DNA of 64,000 nucleotides. Origin: Pseudanabaena sp. Chao 1811. GTDB taxonomy: Bacteria; Cyanobacteriota; Cyanobacteriia; Pseudanabaenales; Pseudanabaenaceae. The notes beneath the pieces are model-generated. The model was not told the origin of the DNA. It was given only the letters and a program-made list of their open reading frames with translations, and ran no database searches. Every line of letters starts with the position of its first letter. Position 1 is the first letter of the stretch. The DNA is taken from NCBI RefSeq assembly GCF_027942295.1, contig NZ_CP101416.1, positions 1,302,001-1,366,000 on the forward strand, read 5' to 3'. Positions 56,408-64,000 of this stretch are shown piece by piece. The position numbers and the translations under genes were made by a program.

Positions 56408-56508
56408 GCGCAATTGCTATTGTCCTATAGCAAAGTTTTGCTTAAGGCAAAATGAAGGCAGTGCAATGCGCCACCTTCATTTATTTAGGTACTGAAATTT
56501 GCGTCTAT

Positions 56509-56563
56509 AAAACCCAAAATGCAAGTAGCGGTGCTTCGCACCGCTACTTGCATTTTGGGTTTT
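56509..56563. terminator. long perfect palindrome, 26-bp arms, loop TTC
   Basis: AAAACCCAAAATGCAAGTAG... with complement. About 100 bp past the DUF815 stop and before tRNA-Pro. A degenerate hairpin precedes it at about 56450-56483. Confidence 0.82.
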
Positions 56564-56647
56564 GATTTGTCCTAGCTATCTCTTTTGTTGCTATGAAAAA
56601 TAATTTTGCTTATTTTGCGCTTTGTGTAGTAACATAGATATTCGCAA

Positions 56648-56721
56648 CGGGATGTAGCGCAGCTTGGTAGCGCGCCTGCTTTGGGAGCAGGATGCCGTAG
56701 GTTCGAATCCTATCATCCCGA
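56648..56721 (+). tRNA. tRNA-Pro (anticodon TGG)
   Basis: 74 nt folding as a cloverleaf: acceptor CGGGATG/CATCCCG with discriminator A, D-arm GCGCAGCTTGGTAGCGC, anticodon arm CCTGC-TTTGGGA-GCAGG (anticodon TGG at 56682-56684), T-arm with GTTCGAATC. CCA is not encoded. Confidence 0.97.
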
Positions 56722-56762
56722 CTTAAAAAAGAAAAAATTGAAGCGCTTGTTAGAGCGCTTTT

Positions 56763-57302
56763 TTATTTGGTTGCTAATACTTGCAAATCCTGCGATCGCG
56801 TAAATTGTTTACGCCATGCCGTAATGCCACCCGTTAGAGTCAAAGCTCGATAGCCATTATGGCTAAGCTGCTGATTTGCCTTGATCGATCGCATTCCCGA
56901 TGTGCAGTACAAAATAATTGTTGGTTTATCACGGTGAGTTCTTTCATAACTTTGCAAAATAGTTTTCACCTGTGAAATCCCCAAACCTGACTCAATATCT
57001 GTCAGTGGGACAAGTTGACTATTGCCAATATGATCCTCTTGATATTCCTCAAGCGATCGCACATCGATGAGCAGTACAGACTTGAACTTGCCACTAGCCA
57101 ACTCCTGCACCGAAATTTGCGGCGTACTAAAGCTTTGTAAATAAACAGGTAAACTCATTTGATGTTGATAAGCAAGAATGCTCAGAGTTCCAGCACCAGC
57201 TACCAAGAGAGCGCCAACTACCGCGAAAGGAAGCAAGTATCGACGGTTAGCAAAAACTTGCTGAAATTTATGTATTTTGCTCTGGTCTATATTGGAATTC
57301 AT
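56763..57302 (-). CDS. membrane-anchored rhodanese-domain protein
   Basis: 179 residues from ATG 57302 (MNSNIDQSKIHK), chosen because a longer frame to 57425 would translate a palindrome and GAGGGA precedes this ATG. One helix (LLPFAVVGALLVAGAGTLSI), then a rhodanese fold: SVLLIDVRSLEEYQEDHIG and active-site loop IILYCTSGMRSIKAN with catalytic Cys. Sulfur transferase or sulfide-handling role is inferred from family. Confidence 0.87.
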   Translation of the reverse strand: MNSNIDQSKIHKFQQVFANRRYLLPFAVVGALLVAGAGTLSILAYQHQMSLPVYLQSFSTPQISVQELASGKFKSVLLIDVRSLEEYQEDHIGNSQLVPLTDIESGLGISQVKTILQSYERTHRDKPTIILYCTSGMRSIKANQQLSHNGYRALTLTGGITAWRKQFTRSQDLQVLATK

Positions 57303-57321
57303 TATTCCCTCATAATATTTT

Positions 57322-57370
57322 AATTTAGAGGTGATATGGGGTGCTTCGCACCCCATATCACCTCTAAATT
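57322..57370. repeat. 23-bp perfect palindrome in the rhodanese leader
   Basis: AATTTAGAGGTGATATGGGG... with complement, loop TTC (GAA on the transcript). It ends 20 nt before the rhodanese ATG, next to the ribosome-binding site. Confidence 0.8.
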
Positions 57371-57411
57371 CTTTCCCTAATTTTGACATTGGAACGATTT
57401 CTAATACTTTT

Positions 57412-57513
57412 AAGTAGCTAGGCATAATTAAAAAATAGAACCAAAAGCTGTGGCGCTCGCGCCGCGAGCGCCACAGCTTTTAGGGTTTTATATTTAATTG
57501 CACTCAGCTACTT
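57412..57513. repeat. palindromic element, copy 2 (AAGTAGCT termini)
   Basis: AAGTAGCTAGGCATAATTAA ... AAAAGCTGTGGCGCTCGC-GCC-GCGAGCGCCACAGCTTTT (57443-57481) ... TTTAATTGCACTCAGCTACTT. Nearly the whole element is self-complementary; the right end contains the stop codon of the neighbouring desaturase-type gene. Confidence 0.88.
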
Positions 57514-58260
57514 AAATGGATAGATTAAATGATTCAAGTAACTAGTCTGAATATTTAATTTACTGCCATACTTGGTTGGAGTTTCTCCTTGAGGCATATG
57601 CCAAGTGCCAAATATATAATCAATAATTGGCAACTGGACAGCAAAGTTTTTATTAGATATTTTCGGATTGCGATCATGATGCCAATGATGAAACTCTGGT
57701 GTCGCAATCAGCAACTTTAAAATTGGAAACTGAATACGAATATTGGCATGAATAAAAAAAGCGATCGCACTAGAAAAAATTGCATAAATTACTAAGGCTT
57801 CTGTTGAAAACCCTAACCAATAAAGGGGAATCATTTGACAAGCTTTAGTAAAAATCTGCTCGAAAGGATGCACTCGAACTGTCGCTAGCCAGTCAATATG
57901 GGTTGAGCTATGATGAATTGCGTGAAATTGCCATAACCAAGGCACAGTATGTAATAGGCGATGGGCAAAATAAAAACAAAGATCACCAATCAAGATAGAA
58001 ACTACTACTTGCAAGCTAAGTGGTTGTTGAGATACAAACCTAGATAGCATCGGTATTGAACCTTGACTGAGCAAGGAAAATACTATTAAAATCTGTATCG
58101 TTCCTTTGCCAATAAAATAGCCTGAGAAATAATAACAAAGATCAGTTAGCCAACCTTCACGAAATAGATTTTGCTGATGCAAAGCTAATACTTTCTCAAG
58201 TGGAATAAATACACAAATTAGAATCAATATCCCTTTTATGACATCAGGTATTTCTAGCAT
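57508..58260 (-). CDS. fatty acid hydroxylase/sterol desaturase superfamily membrane protein
   Basis: 250 residues with the di-iron histidine boxes HRLLH (box 1), HAIHHSS (box 2) and HHWHHD (box 3), and four to five helices. Such enzymes hydroxylate or desaturate membrane lipids or carotenoids; the substrate is not deducible. Follows the pentapeptide-repeat gene on the same strand by 20 bp. Confidence 0.88.
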   Translation of the reverse strand: MLEIPDVIKGILILICVFIPLEKVLALHQQNLFREGWLTDLCYYFSGYFIGKGTIQILIVFSLLSQGSIPMLSRFVSQQPLSLQVVVSILIGDLCFYFAHRLLHTVPWLWQFHAIHHSSTHIDWLATVRVHPFEQIFTKACQMIPLYWLGFSTEALVIYAIFSSAIAFFIHANIRIQFPILKLLIATPEFHHWHHDRNPKISNKNFAVQLPIIDYIFGTWHMPQGETPTKYGSKLNIQTSYLNHLIYPFK

Positions 58261-58280
58261 TTAGTCAAGATAAATTTTAA

Positions 58281-59219
58281 TTATTGAGATTCTTTAGCAG
58301 CTAATTTTTCAACCGATTGATTAGCGTTAATATCTTGGGCGATCGCCTCTTGCCAATTGGGAGACCAGCCTTTAGGAAACTTGCAATTATTAAAGGTTGC
58401 ACCGCACCAATCTACATCCTCTAAATTTGCCATTGTAAAATCACAATTCTGCAAAACTGCATTTAAAAATCTTGCCCTAGTTAAATCTGCACCACAAAAA
58501 GAAGTCATCGCCGACCTCTTTACCTTAGCTAAATGGAGGTTAAAAGCTTTAGTTGCCAAAATAGCTGGAATAATCGTCAAAATTGCAAACAAAATCGCAT
58601 AATGAATTTCTTGGTAGTATAACCAACTATAGCCTGCGGAAATTGCTGAAGATACTCCCACTGCCATCCATACCATACCCACAGTGATCGAGCCTTTTGA
58701 GTAGCCTAGATAAAATCCAAATAGCGACATCCCTAATGCACCTAGTACCATGAGAATTCCACTTATTCCAGCCAAAACGCCGCTATGAAGTGAACTTGCT
58801 AAAGCCATCAAAAAAGCCAGTCCTAAAAAGAGCATTAAAGCTTTTCCTTTAGAAATAGTGGCTGCCGTAGCAAAAGCGGCAATCCAAATAAAAGGATCTG
58901 TCAACCATGCATAGGGATTAGCCTCTGATACCCCACAACCCGCAAGGGTAAATTGGCTCAAAAACCATGATGCTAGTCCCAGAGGAATTCCCAAGACAAT
59001 GTGTAAGGTGATTTGCCCGATCGCCGATTGAAATGTTTTCTCGTCTCGCCCGATCGCTGTTTCTGAGAAATCAGCACCTGTTAGCTCTGCTCCTCGAAAA
59101 TCACAACCTTTTAACCTTGCACCTGTAAAGTCAGCAGTCTTATCTTCACCTTTACGAAATTCATTTTGAAATGATTGATTCTGAAAATCCCGATAACGAT
59201 AATTTACATAATTACTCAT
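58281..59219 (-). CDS. pentapeptide-repeat protein interrupted by a multi-helix membrane domain
   Basis: 312 residues. Pentapeptide A(D/N)LxX repeats at residues 30-52 (TADFTGARLKGCDFRGAELT) and again at 240-290 (GADLTRARFLNAVLQNCDF; MANLEDVDWCGATFNNCKF) bracket five to six helices (e.g. GLASWFLSQFTLAG, ALMLFLGLAFLMALASSLH). The two repeat halves may join across a hairpin of helices. Lies between the pilin-like and hydroxylase genes. Confidence 0.85.
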   Translation of the reverse strand: MSNYVNYRYRDFQNQSFQNEFRKGEDKTADFTGARLKGCDFRGAELTGADFSETAIGRDEKTFQSAIGQITLHIVLGIPLGLASWFLSQFTLAGCGVSEANPYAWLTDPFIWIAAFATAATISKGKALMLFLGLAFLMALASSLHSGVLAGISGILMVLGALGMSLFGFYLGYSKGSITVGMVWMAVGVSSAISAGYSWLYYQEIHYAILFAILTIIPAILATKAFNLHLAKVKRSAMTSFCGADLTRARFLNAVLQNCDFTMANLEDVDWCGATFNNCKFPKGWSPNWQEAIAQDINANQSVEKLAAKESQ

Positions 59220-59238
59220 GGGTAAACCTACTTATAGA

Positions 59239-59934
59239 TTATTTTATTAACTCGGTTCCTTCAGGGCAGGTCGGCTTGCCATTGTTTAGGAAAGGCTTGG
59301 ACAACTTTGTTTTTATCCCTTTTGGTGATTCACATAGAATCGCGAAAGTAGTTAACTCTTTTTTTACCGCTTGATTTGAAGCCTGAGGTGGCTTGACTGG
59401 CTGATTTAGCTTTTGGAATACTTGAGAATTTTCAGTCATAACAAATACTGCGCCAACAAAACTTTTTGCCCCGTCATTTTTGGAAATAGCATATTGATAA
59501 GTCGCCAAATCTGAACTTTCCAATTCGTACTTGTGATTAATTGTCTCCTCTTTTATCTCCGCATTCAAAGCAGAAATTGACTTTCCAAAAGTTTGATTTT
59601 CTAGCCAGATACTCTGCTGCAATCTATTCATTGTCCCAACATAGGTCTTAGCCTCGGCATTACGACTTCTTGTTGGGCTACCGCAACTTACCAAAAATGG
59701 CAGAAATAATGCCGTTACCCCAACTGCCGACCCAATAGCAATTGATCCATACAAAAATGATCTCCAAAAAGATGGTTTCTTTTTAGGTCGTTTAACTTCA
59801 CTTTGAATTGCCTCATCAGTTGATTCAACTGTAGGTTCCTGCTCAACAAAACTTTCCGTATCTAGTGGCAATTGTGTCTGATGCTCATCTGGCAGGTCAA
59901 TCTTAATCGTTGTGGGTTTAGATTGGACGATCAT
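59239..59934 (-). CDS. type IV pilin-like G/H family protein with long cytoplasmic N-terminus
   Basis: 231 residues. An acidic N-terminus (~55 residues) ends in PKKKPSFWRSF, one helix (LYGSIAIGSAVGVTALFLPF) follows, then RNAEAKTYVGTMNRLQQSIW and YQYAISKNDGAKSFVGAVFV, as in cyanobacterial pilin-like G/H proteins. The usual prepilin GFTLIE cleavage site is missing. Strong AGGAGG site upstream. Heads a minus-strand cluster with the next two genes. Confidence 0.72.
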   Translation of the reverse strand: MIVQSKPTTIKIDLPDEHQTQLPLDTESFVEQEPTVESTDEAIQSEVKRPKKKPSFWRSFLYGSIAIGSAVGVTALFLPFLVSCGSPTRSRNAEAKTYVGTMNRLQQSIWLENQTFGKSISALNAEIKEETINHKYELESSDLATYQYAISKNDGAKSFVGAVFVMTENSQVFQKLNQPVKPPQASNQAVKKELTTFAILCESPKGIKTKLSKPFLNNGKPTCPEGTELIK

Positions 59935-60388
59935 TATGATTACCTCCTGCTAGTCAATCTCTAGCTCAAATAATGCCCTGTTTTTAAAGAGAAACATGCG
60001 ATCGCGATCGCATGTTTTAGTGATTATTGACTACTTTCATTATTAATGTTTGCAAAATTTATAAGTACAAATACTTAGCTCCTAGGACGAAGATCAAGTC
60101 AAATCAATCTCCCTTACAACATTTTTGAAATGACTGGATTTAGCACTGCTATTATTGTTAATTAATATATTAATTTATTGGCAACTATCTCAAAAGAGGT
60201 AGAAGTAAACCTTCTTAATACTTTTTTAAGATTTTTTGCTAAGTACATATACTTTGTAAAGTAAGCTCAAACCCTTGCTTGAAAACGGTTTGAGGTTTTT
60301 ACTATTTTGTAAGAACCCAAACGTAAAGATGTGTTAAGCTAATTTCAAATCCATATAAATACTCGTAGTTAAAGCAGGATTTAAGAAT
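59935..60388. promoter_or_regulatory. divergent intergenic region upstream of psbD
   Basis: About 450 bp. It holds a 26-bp perfect palindrome built of overlapping HIP1 sites at 59992-60017 (AAACATGCGATCGC...) and an AT-rich leader to psbD. I cannot place the psbD promoter with confidence. No gene is seen. Confidence 0.55.
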
Positions 60389-61456
60389 ATGACCATTGCA
60401 ATGGGCAGGTCGCAAGAAGTCGAAAGAGGATGGTTTGACCTTCTCGACGACTGGCTAAAACGCGACAGATTTGTATTTATTGGTTGGAGTGGCTTATTGC
60501 TATTCCCCACTGCATTTTTAGCTATTGGTGGCTGGTTTACAGGTATCACCTTCGTATCATCTTGGTACACCCACGGTTTAGCTTCTAGCTTCCTCGAAGG
60601 ATGCAACATCTTGACCGTAGCTGTATCTTCTCCTGCATTGAGCGTTGGTCACTCCTTACTATTCCTATGGGGACCTGAAGCACAGGGCGACTTTACTCGC
60701 TGGTGTCAGATTGGTGGTTTATGGACATTCCTCGCACTACATGGCGCATTTGCATTGATCGGCTTCATGCTCCGTCAATTTGAAATTGCTCGTCTAGTCG
60801 GTATCCGTCCTTATAATGCGATCGCCTTCTCTGGTCCTATCGCCGTATTCGTATCAGTATTCTTGATGTACCCCTTGGGTCAATCTGGCTGGTTCTTCGG
60901 TCCTACTTTCGGCGTAGCTGGCATTTTCCGCTTCATCTTGTTCCTACAAGGGTTCCACAACTGGACTCTGAATCCCTTCCACATGATGGGCGTAGCAGGT
61001 ATCCTTGGTGGCGCATTACTTTGTGCTATTCACGGTGCAACCGTAGAAAACACCTTGTTTGAAGATGGCGATGGAAACACAGCCAACACCTTCAAAGCTT
61101 TCAACCCCACCCAATCAGAAGAAACCTACTCCATGGTTACTGCTAACCGCTTCTGGAGCCAAATCTTCGGTATTGCTTTCTCCAACAAGCGTTGGTTGCA
61201 CTTCTTCATGCTATTCGTACCTGTAGCTGGTCTATGGTTCAGTAGCGTTGGTATCGTTGGTCTAGCATTGAACCTTCGTGCTTATGACTTCGTATCTCAA
61301 GAAGTTCGCGCCGCAGAAGATCCTGAATTTGAAACTTTCTACACCAAGAACTTGCTCTTGAACGAAGGTATTCGTGCTTGGATGGCTCCTCAAGACCAAC
61401 CAGCTGAGAAATTCATTTTCCCTGAAGAAGTACTACCTCGCGGTAACGCACTGTAA
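60389..61456 (+). CDS. psbD: photosystem II D2 protein
   Basis: 355 residues, five helices. Contains [20 protein letters not shown] (TyrD region), [20 protein letters not shown] (P680 and pheophytin surroundings), [16 protein letters not shown] (His ligand to non-haem iron), [16 protein letters not shown] and the invariant end [11 protein letters not shown]. Several positions depart from the usual D2 (e.g. [12 protein letters not shown] instead of STPANSMGHSLL) and a small insertion gives [12 protein letters not shown] terminator-like hairpin follows, and psbC is separate. Confidence 0.98.
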   Translation: MTIAMGRSQEVERGWFDLLDDWLKRDRFVFIGWSGLLLFPTAFLAIGGWFTGITFVSSWYTHGLASSFLEGCNILTVAVSSPALSVGHSLLFLWGPEAQGDFTRWCQIGGLWTFLALHGAFALIGFMLRQFEIARLVGIRPYNAIAFSGPIAVFVSVFLMYPLGQSGWFFGPTFGVAGIFRFILFLQGFHNWTLNPFHMMGVAGILGGALLCAIHGATVENTLFEDGDGNTANTFKAFNPTQSEETYSMVTANRFWSQIFGIAFSNKRWLHFFMLFVPVAGLWFSSVGIVGLALNLRAYDFVSQEVRAAEDPEFETFYTKNLLLNEGIRAWMAPQDQPAEKFIFPEEVLPRGNAL

Positions 61457-61466
61457 TCTTCTCTAT

Positions 61467-61508
61467 CTAAAAAATTTACTCAAGTTTTGATTTGAGTAAA
61501 TTTTTTAG
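61467..61508. terminator. hairpin directly after psbD
   Basis: CTAAAAAATTTACTCAA/TTTGAGTAAATTTTTTAG around a short loop, followed by T-rich DNA. It could end psbD mRNA or act as a processing site before psbC. Confidence 0.65.
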
Positions 61509-61512
61509 CAAC

Positions 61513-61616
61513 TTAGCTATCAGATATCAGAGCAGTTAGACTAGTTTTTAGATTATGATGATTCTCATCAAACCTCTAGACGTTAGCAGCTAATAAGCTG
61601 ATATCTGATAGCTTAA
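61513..61616. repeat. inverted-repeat-bounded segment between psbD and psbC
   Basis: TTAGCTATCAGATATCAG at 61513-61530 is matched by CTGATATCTGATAGCTTAA at 61598-61616. The termini bound about 100 bp of unrelated DNA, the shape of a small MITE-like insertion. Confidence 0.7.
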
Positions 61617-61666
61617 AAATTATTTGCACTTTAAACCTATAAAAAGTTTTCTGGAGATAACCTCTC

Positions 61667-63058
61667 GTGACGACGACCATTAACTTAAACTCGCTAGGAG
61701 TGGGTGGGCGCACACAAGATTCATCTGGCTTTGCTTGGTGGTCTGGTAATGCGCGACTCATTAACCTTTCTGGCAAACTGCTGGGCGCTCACGTTGCTCA
61801 CGCTGGTCTGATTGTATTCTGGGCTGGTGCAATGACTTTATTTGAAGTCGCGCACTTTGTTCCTGAAAAGCCAATGTATGAGCAAGGCTTTATCCTACTT
61901 CCTCACCTTGCCACCCAAGGCTGGGGTGTTGGAGCTGGTGGCGAAGTTGTGGATATTTTCCCATACTTCGTAGTTGGCGTTTTACACTTGATTTCCTCTG
62001 CTGTACTTGGCTTTGGTGGTATCTACCATGCCTTGCGTGGTCCTGAAGTTTTAGAAAATTATTCTTCTTTCTTTGGCTACGACTGGAAAGACAAGAACCA
62101 AATGACCAATATCATTGGTTATCACCTGATCGTATTGGGCTTTGGTGCACTCCTACTCGTATTCAAAGCGATGTTCTTTGGTGGACTCTATGATACATGG
62201 GCACCTGGTGGTGGCGATGTGCGTGTGATCACCAACCCTACACTGAACCCAGTTGTTATCTTCGGCTATTTGCTCAACTCCCCATTTGGTGGTGAGGGCA
62301 ATATCGTTGGTGTTAATAACCTTGAAGATGTAGTTGGTGGACATATTTGGATCGGCTTAATCATGATCAGTGGCGGTATCTGGCATATCCTCACTAAGCC
62401 TTTTGGTTGGGCAAGACGTGCTCTTGTTTGGTCTGGTGAAGCATATCTCTCCTACAGCCTTGGTGCTTTGAGCTTGATGGCATTTATTGCTACTTGCTTT
62501 GTATGGTTCAACAACACTGTTTATCCTAGTGAGTTCTTTGGTCCTACTGGTGCTGAAGCTTCTCAATCCCAAGCATTTACCTACCTCGTTCGTGACCAAA
62601 AGCTTGGTGCAAACATTGCAACATCTCAAGGTCCTACAGGTCTTGGTAAATACCTCATGCGTTCTCCATCTGGCGAAATCATCTTCGGTGGTGAAACCAT
62701 GCGTTTCTGGGACTTCCGTGGTCCTTGGTTAGAGCCTCTTCGTGGTCCTAGTGGTTTGGACATCGACAAACTCAAGAATGACGTTCAGCCTTGGCAAGTA
62801 CGTCGCGCTGCTGAGTACATGACTCACGCTCCTTTGGGTTCCTTGAACTCAGTAGGCGGTGTTATAACTGAAATCAACGCGGTAAACTTCGTATCTCCTC
62901 GTTCTTGGTTGTCTACTTCTCACTTTGTATTGTCTTTCATGTTCTTAGTTGGTCACCTATGGCACGCTGGCCGCGCACGCGCAGCAGTTGCTGGTTTTGA
63001 AAAGGGTATCGACCGTGAGACTGAAGCTGTACTTTCGATGCCTGCGCTCGATAAATAG
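61667..63058 (+). CDS. psbC: photosystem II CP43 chlorophyll apoprotein
   Basis: 463 residues from GTG ([20 protein letters not shown]), with GGAG 10 bases upstream. [60 protein letters not shown] (Glu/Arg near the Mn cluster) and [20 protein letters not shown] are CP43. Inner antenna of photosystem II. In most cyanobacteria psbC starts inside psbD; here a 210-bp spacer separates them. Confidence 0.98.
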   Translation: MTTTINLNSLGVGGRTQDSSGFAWWSGNARLINLSGKLLGAHVAHAGLIVFWAGAMTLFEVAHFVPEKPMYEQGFILLPHLATQGWGVGAGGEVVDIFPYFVVGVLHLISSAVLGFGGIYHALRGPEVLENYSSFFGYDWKDKNQMTNIIGYHLIVLGFGALLLVFKAMFFGGLYDTWAPGGGDVRVITNPTLNPVVIFGYLLNSPFGGEGNIVGVNNLEDVVGGHIWIGLIMISGGIWHILTKPFGWARRALVWSGEAYLSYSLGALSLMAFIATCFVWFNNTVYPSEFFGPTGAEASQSQAFTYLVRDQKLGANIATSQGPTGLGKYLMRSPSGEIIFGGETMRFWDFRGPWLEPLRGPSGLDIDKLKNDVQPWQVRRAAEYMTHAPLGSLNSVGGVITEINAVNFVSPRSWLSTSHFVLSFMFLVGHLWHAGRARAAVAGFEKGIDRETEAVLSMPALDK

Positions 63059-63067
63059 TTTCTAAAA

Positions 63068-63129
63068 TTAAAAAGGGGCGCATTGCGAAACCTTTTTAAA
63101 TAAAAAAAGGGGCGCATTGCGCCCCTTTT
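63068..63129. terminator. psbC terminator with a decayed duplicate
   Basis: AAAAGGGGCGC-ATT-GCGCCCCTTTT at 63105-63129 is a perfect hairpin. The same GGGGCGCATTGCG with a damaged right arm precedes it at 63068-63100, so the terminator was tandemly duplicated. Convergent with the next gene. Confidence 0.85.
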
Positions 63130-63136
63130 ATATTTT

Positions 63137-63436
63137 CTAGTTACTACCAGTAAATATGACATCAGGGAATTTACCTTGAGCTTCTGTCATGGGGCGATTT
63201 TTGCCCTCTTGCTGCCAGTAATTAATTACTTCGGTTGCCTTATTTAGAATCTCGATCCGATCTTGATCGGCAATCCAAGGCTTGCTTTCCATTTCTGATT
63301 TAAGTTGATCCCAAGCATCATCACGGGGCCAGAAGAAATACTTGGTGAGAGGGCTGAAACCTTTGCCAACGACTTGATCGACGGCAAGAGCTACGTTATT
63401 CTCTAACCATAAGATTTTTAGAATAAACTGGGACAA
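63137..63436 (-). CDS. ycf65: 30S ribosomal protein PSRP-3 / Ycf65
   Basis: 99 residues: [40 protein letters not shown] and [20 protein letters not shown] match the cyanobacterial/plastid-specific small ribosomal protein PSRP-3. Full length. Lies convergent to psbC and divergent to the HAD gene. Confidence 0.93.
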   Translation of the reverse strand: MSQFILKILWLENNVALAVDQVVGKGFSPLTKYFFWPRDDAWDQLKSEMESKPWIADQDRIEILNKATEVINYWQQEGKNRPMTEAQGKFPDVIFTGSN

Positions 63437-63496
63437 TGCTACCTACCTCCAAGAAAAGTTAAATTACATATTAAAGTAGCGATCTTGCAATATAAC

Positions 63497-64000
63497 ATGA
63501 TTGAAACATCAAAAGTTGCCTCAGACGAAACAACCAGCAAAACTTTTGTATTTGATATTGATGGCGTGATTCGAGATGTGTCGGGTTCCTATCGTCGCGC
63601 CCTAGCTGATACGGTTGAATATTTTACAAATTCAGCATATCGCCCTAGTCCTGAAGAAATTGACGAATTAAAGGCTGAGGGAATTTGGAACAATGACTGG
63701 GAGGCATCTCAGGAGCTAATTAAAAGATATTTTCTGGGACTAGGCAAGGTCGCCAAGATCTATTATGACGACATTGTTGCGTTTTTTCAGAGTCGTTATC
63801 GGGGTAGTAATCCTGATTGGTCAAATGGATATATTGCGACAGAACCTTTGATTGCGACAACGGAATATTTTCAGAGTTTGACAGCATCAGGCATTGGTTG
63901 GGGATTTTTTAGTGGGGCTACTAGGGCTTCTGCTAGTTATGTTTTGAATCGTTTAGAAATTATTGATCCTGTTTTAGTGGCAATGGAGGATGCAGCAGGC
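63497..64000 (+). CDS. HAD-superfamily hydrolase (TIGR01548-like), 3' end outside window
   Basis: 168 residues visible. Motif I is KTFVFDIDGVIRDVSGSYRR (DxD nucleophile), motif II region GWGFFSGATRAS. The text GSYRRALADTVEYFT and EIDELKAEGIWNNDWEASQE is typical of the cyanobacterial HAD-IA hypothetical subfamily TIGR01548. Probably a phosphatase; substrate unknown. Confidence 0.85.
   Translation, partial: MIETSKVASDETTSKTFVFDIDGVIRDVSGSYRRALADTVEYFTNSAYRPSPEEIDELKAEGIWNNDWEASQELIKRYFLGLGKVAKIYYDDIVAFFQSRYRGSNPDWSNGYIATEPLIATTEYFQSLTASGIGWGFFSGATRASASYVLNRLEIIDPVLVAMEDAAG

Noticed and set aside
57303-57425. N-terminal extension of the rhodanese protein
   Set aside because: It would translate a perfect palindrome (57322-57370) and part of the AAGTAGCT element; ATG 57302 has its own ribosome-binding site.
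59992-60017. Operator-like 26-bp palindrome before psbD
   Set aside because: It consists of overlapping HIP1 octamers, which are scattered throughout the window, so a specific operator role is not supported.

Overview
The window is chromosomal DNA of a filamentous-type, Pseudanabaena-like cyanobacterium. It carries photosystem II genes (psbD, psbC), the Rubisco cluster rbcL-rbcX-rbcS, the NDH-1 cluster ndhH-A-I-G-E plus ndhS, the plastid-type ribosomal protein PSRP-3/Ycf65, and a very high density of the cyanobacterial HIP1 octamer GCGATCGC. The genus is an inference; cyanobacterium is certain.

Layout. 1-4375: a large WD40/STAND-type ATPase gene that runs off the left edge. 4552-5865: an orphan amino-acid-type substrate-binding lipoprotein. 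5934-10543: a Roco (LRR-Roc-COR) GTPase with fifteen nearly identical 69-bp LRR units, followed by an intact DUF433/DUF5615 toxin-antitoxin pair, a decayed copy of the Roco 5' end, and a second pair whose toxin is reduced to 37 codons. 10707-12488: ABC exporter. 12599-26931: a signalling island with a REC-HK-REC hybrid kinase, a substrate-binding protein translationally coupled to a Cache/HAMP hybrid kinase, a 1953-residue REC/multi-PAS/GAF kinase and a REC-GGDEF(degenerate)-EAL regulator. 27051-29059: a phytol-kinase-like protein and a membrane C39-peptidase operon. 29189-36521: NDH-1 genes, a Uma2 protein, ndhS, an OmpA-like protein and RNase Z. 36560-38840: an accessory patch with BrnTA between HIP1-rich repeats, a truncated IS256-family element that disrupts a PIN toxin, and a decayed duplicate of the rbcS 3' end. 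39222-42480: rbcS, rbcX, rbcL and a long upstream region with an NtcA-type site. 42492-47995: assorted chromosomal genes including a pentameric ligand-gated channel homologue, a TerB/Mo-nitrogenase-C-terminus protein and thiD. 48130-52782: a defence-like cluster with an 1100-residue restriction-modification protein followed by two tandem MntA/HepT pairs. 52999-59934: a collagen-like Gly-rich secreted protein, a DUF815 ATPase, tRNA-Pro, a rhodanese, a fatty-acid-hydroxylase-type protein, a pentapeptide-repeat membrane protein and a pilin-like protein. 60389-64000: psbD and psbC (unusually, not overlapping), PSRP-3 and a HAD hydrolase that runs off the right edge.

A recurring theme is small mobile or duplicated DNA. 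Many gene ends carry long, near-perfect inverted repeats with a 3-nt loop. Two copies of a ~105-bp palindromic element share termini AAGTAGCT/AGCTACTT. Another inverted-repeat-bounded segment sits between psbD and psbC, and an interspersed repeat has been read through as coding sequence inside the methylase. All family assignments come from reading motifs; no database search was possible.
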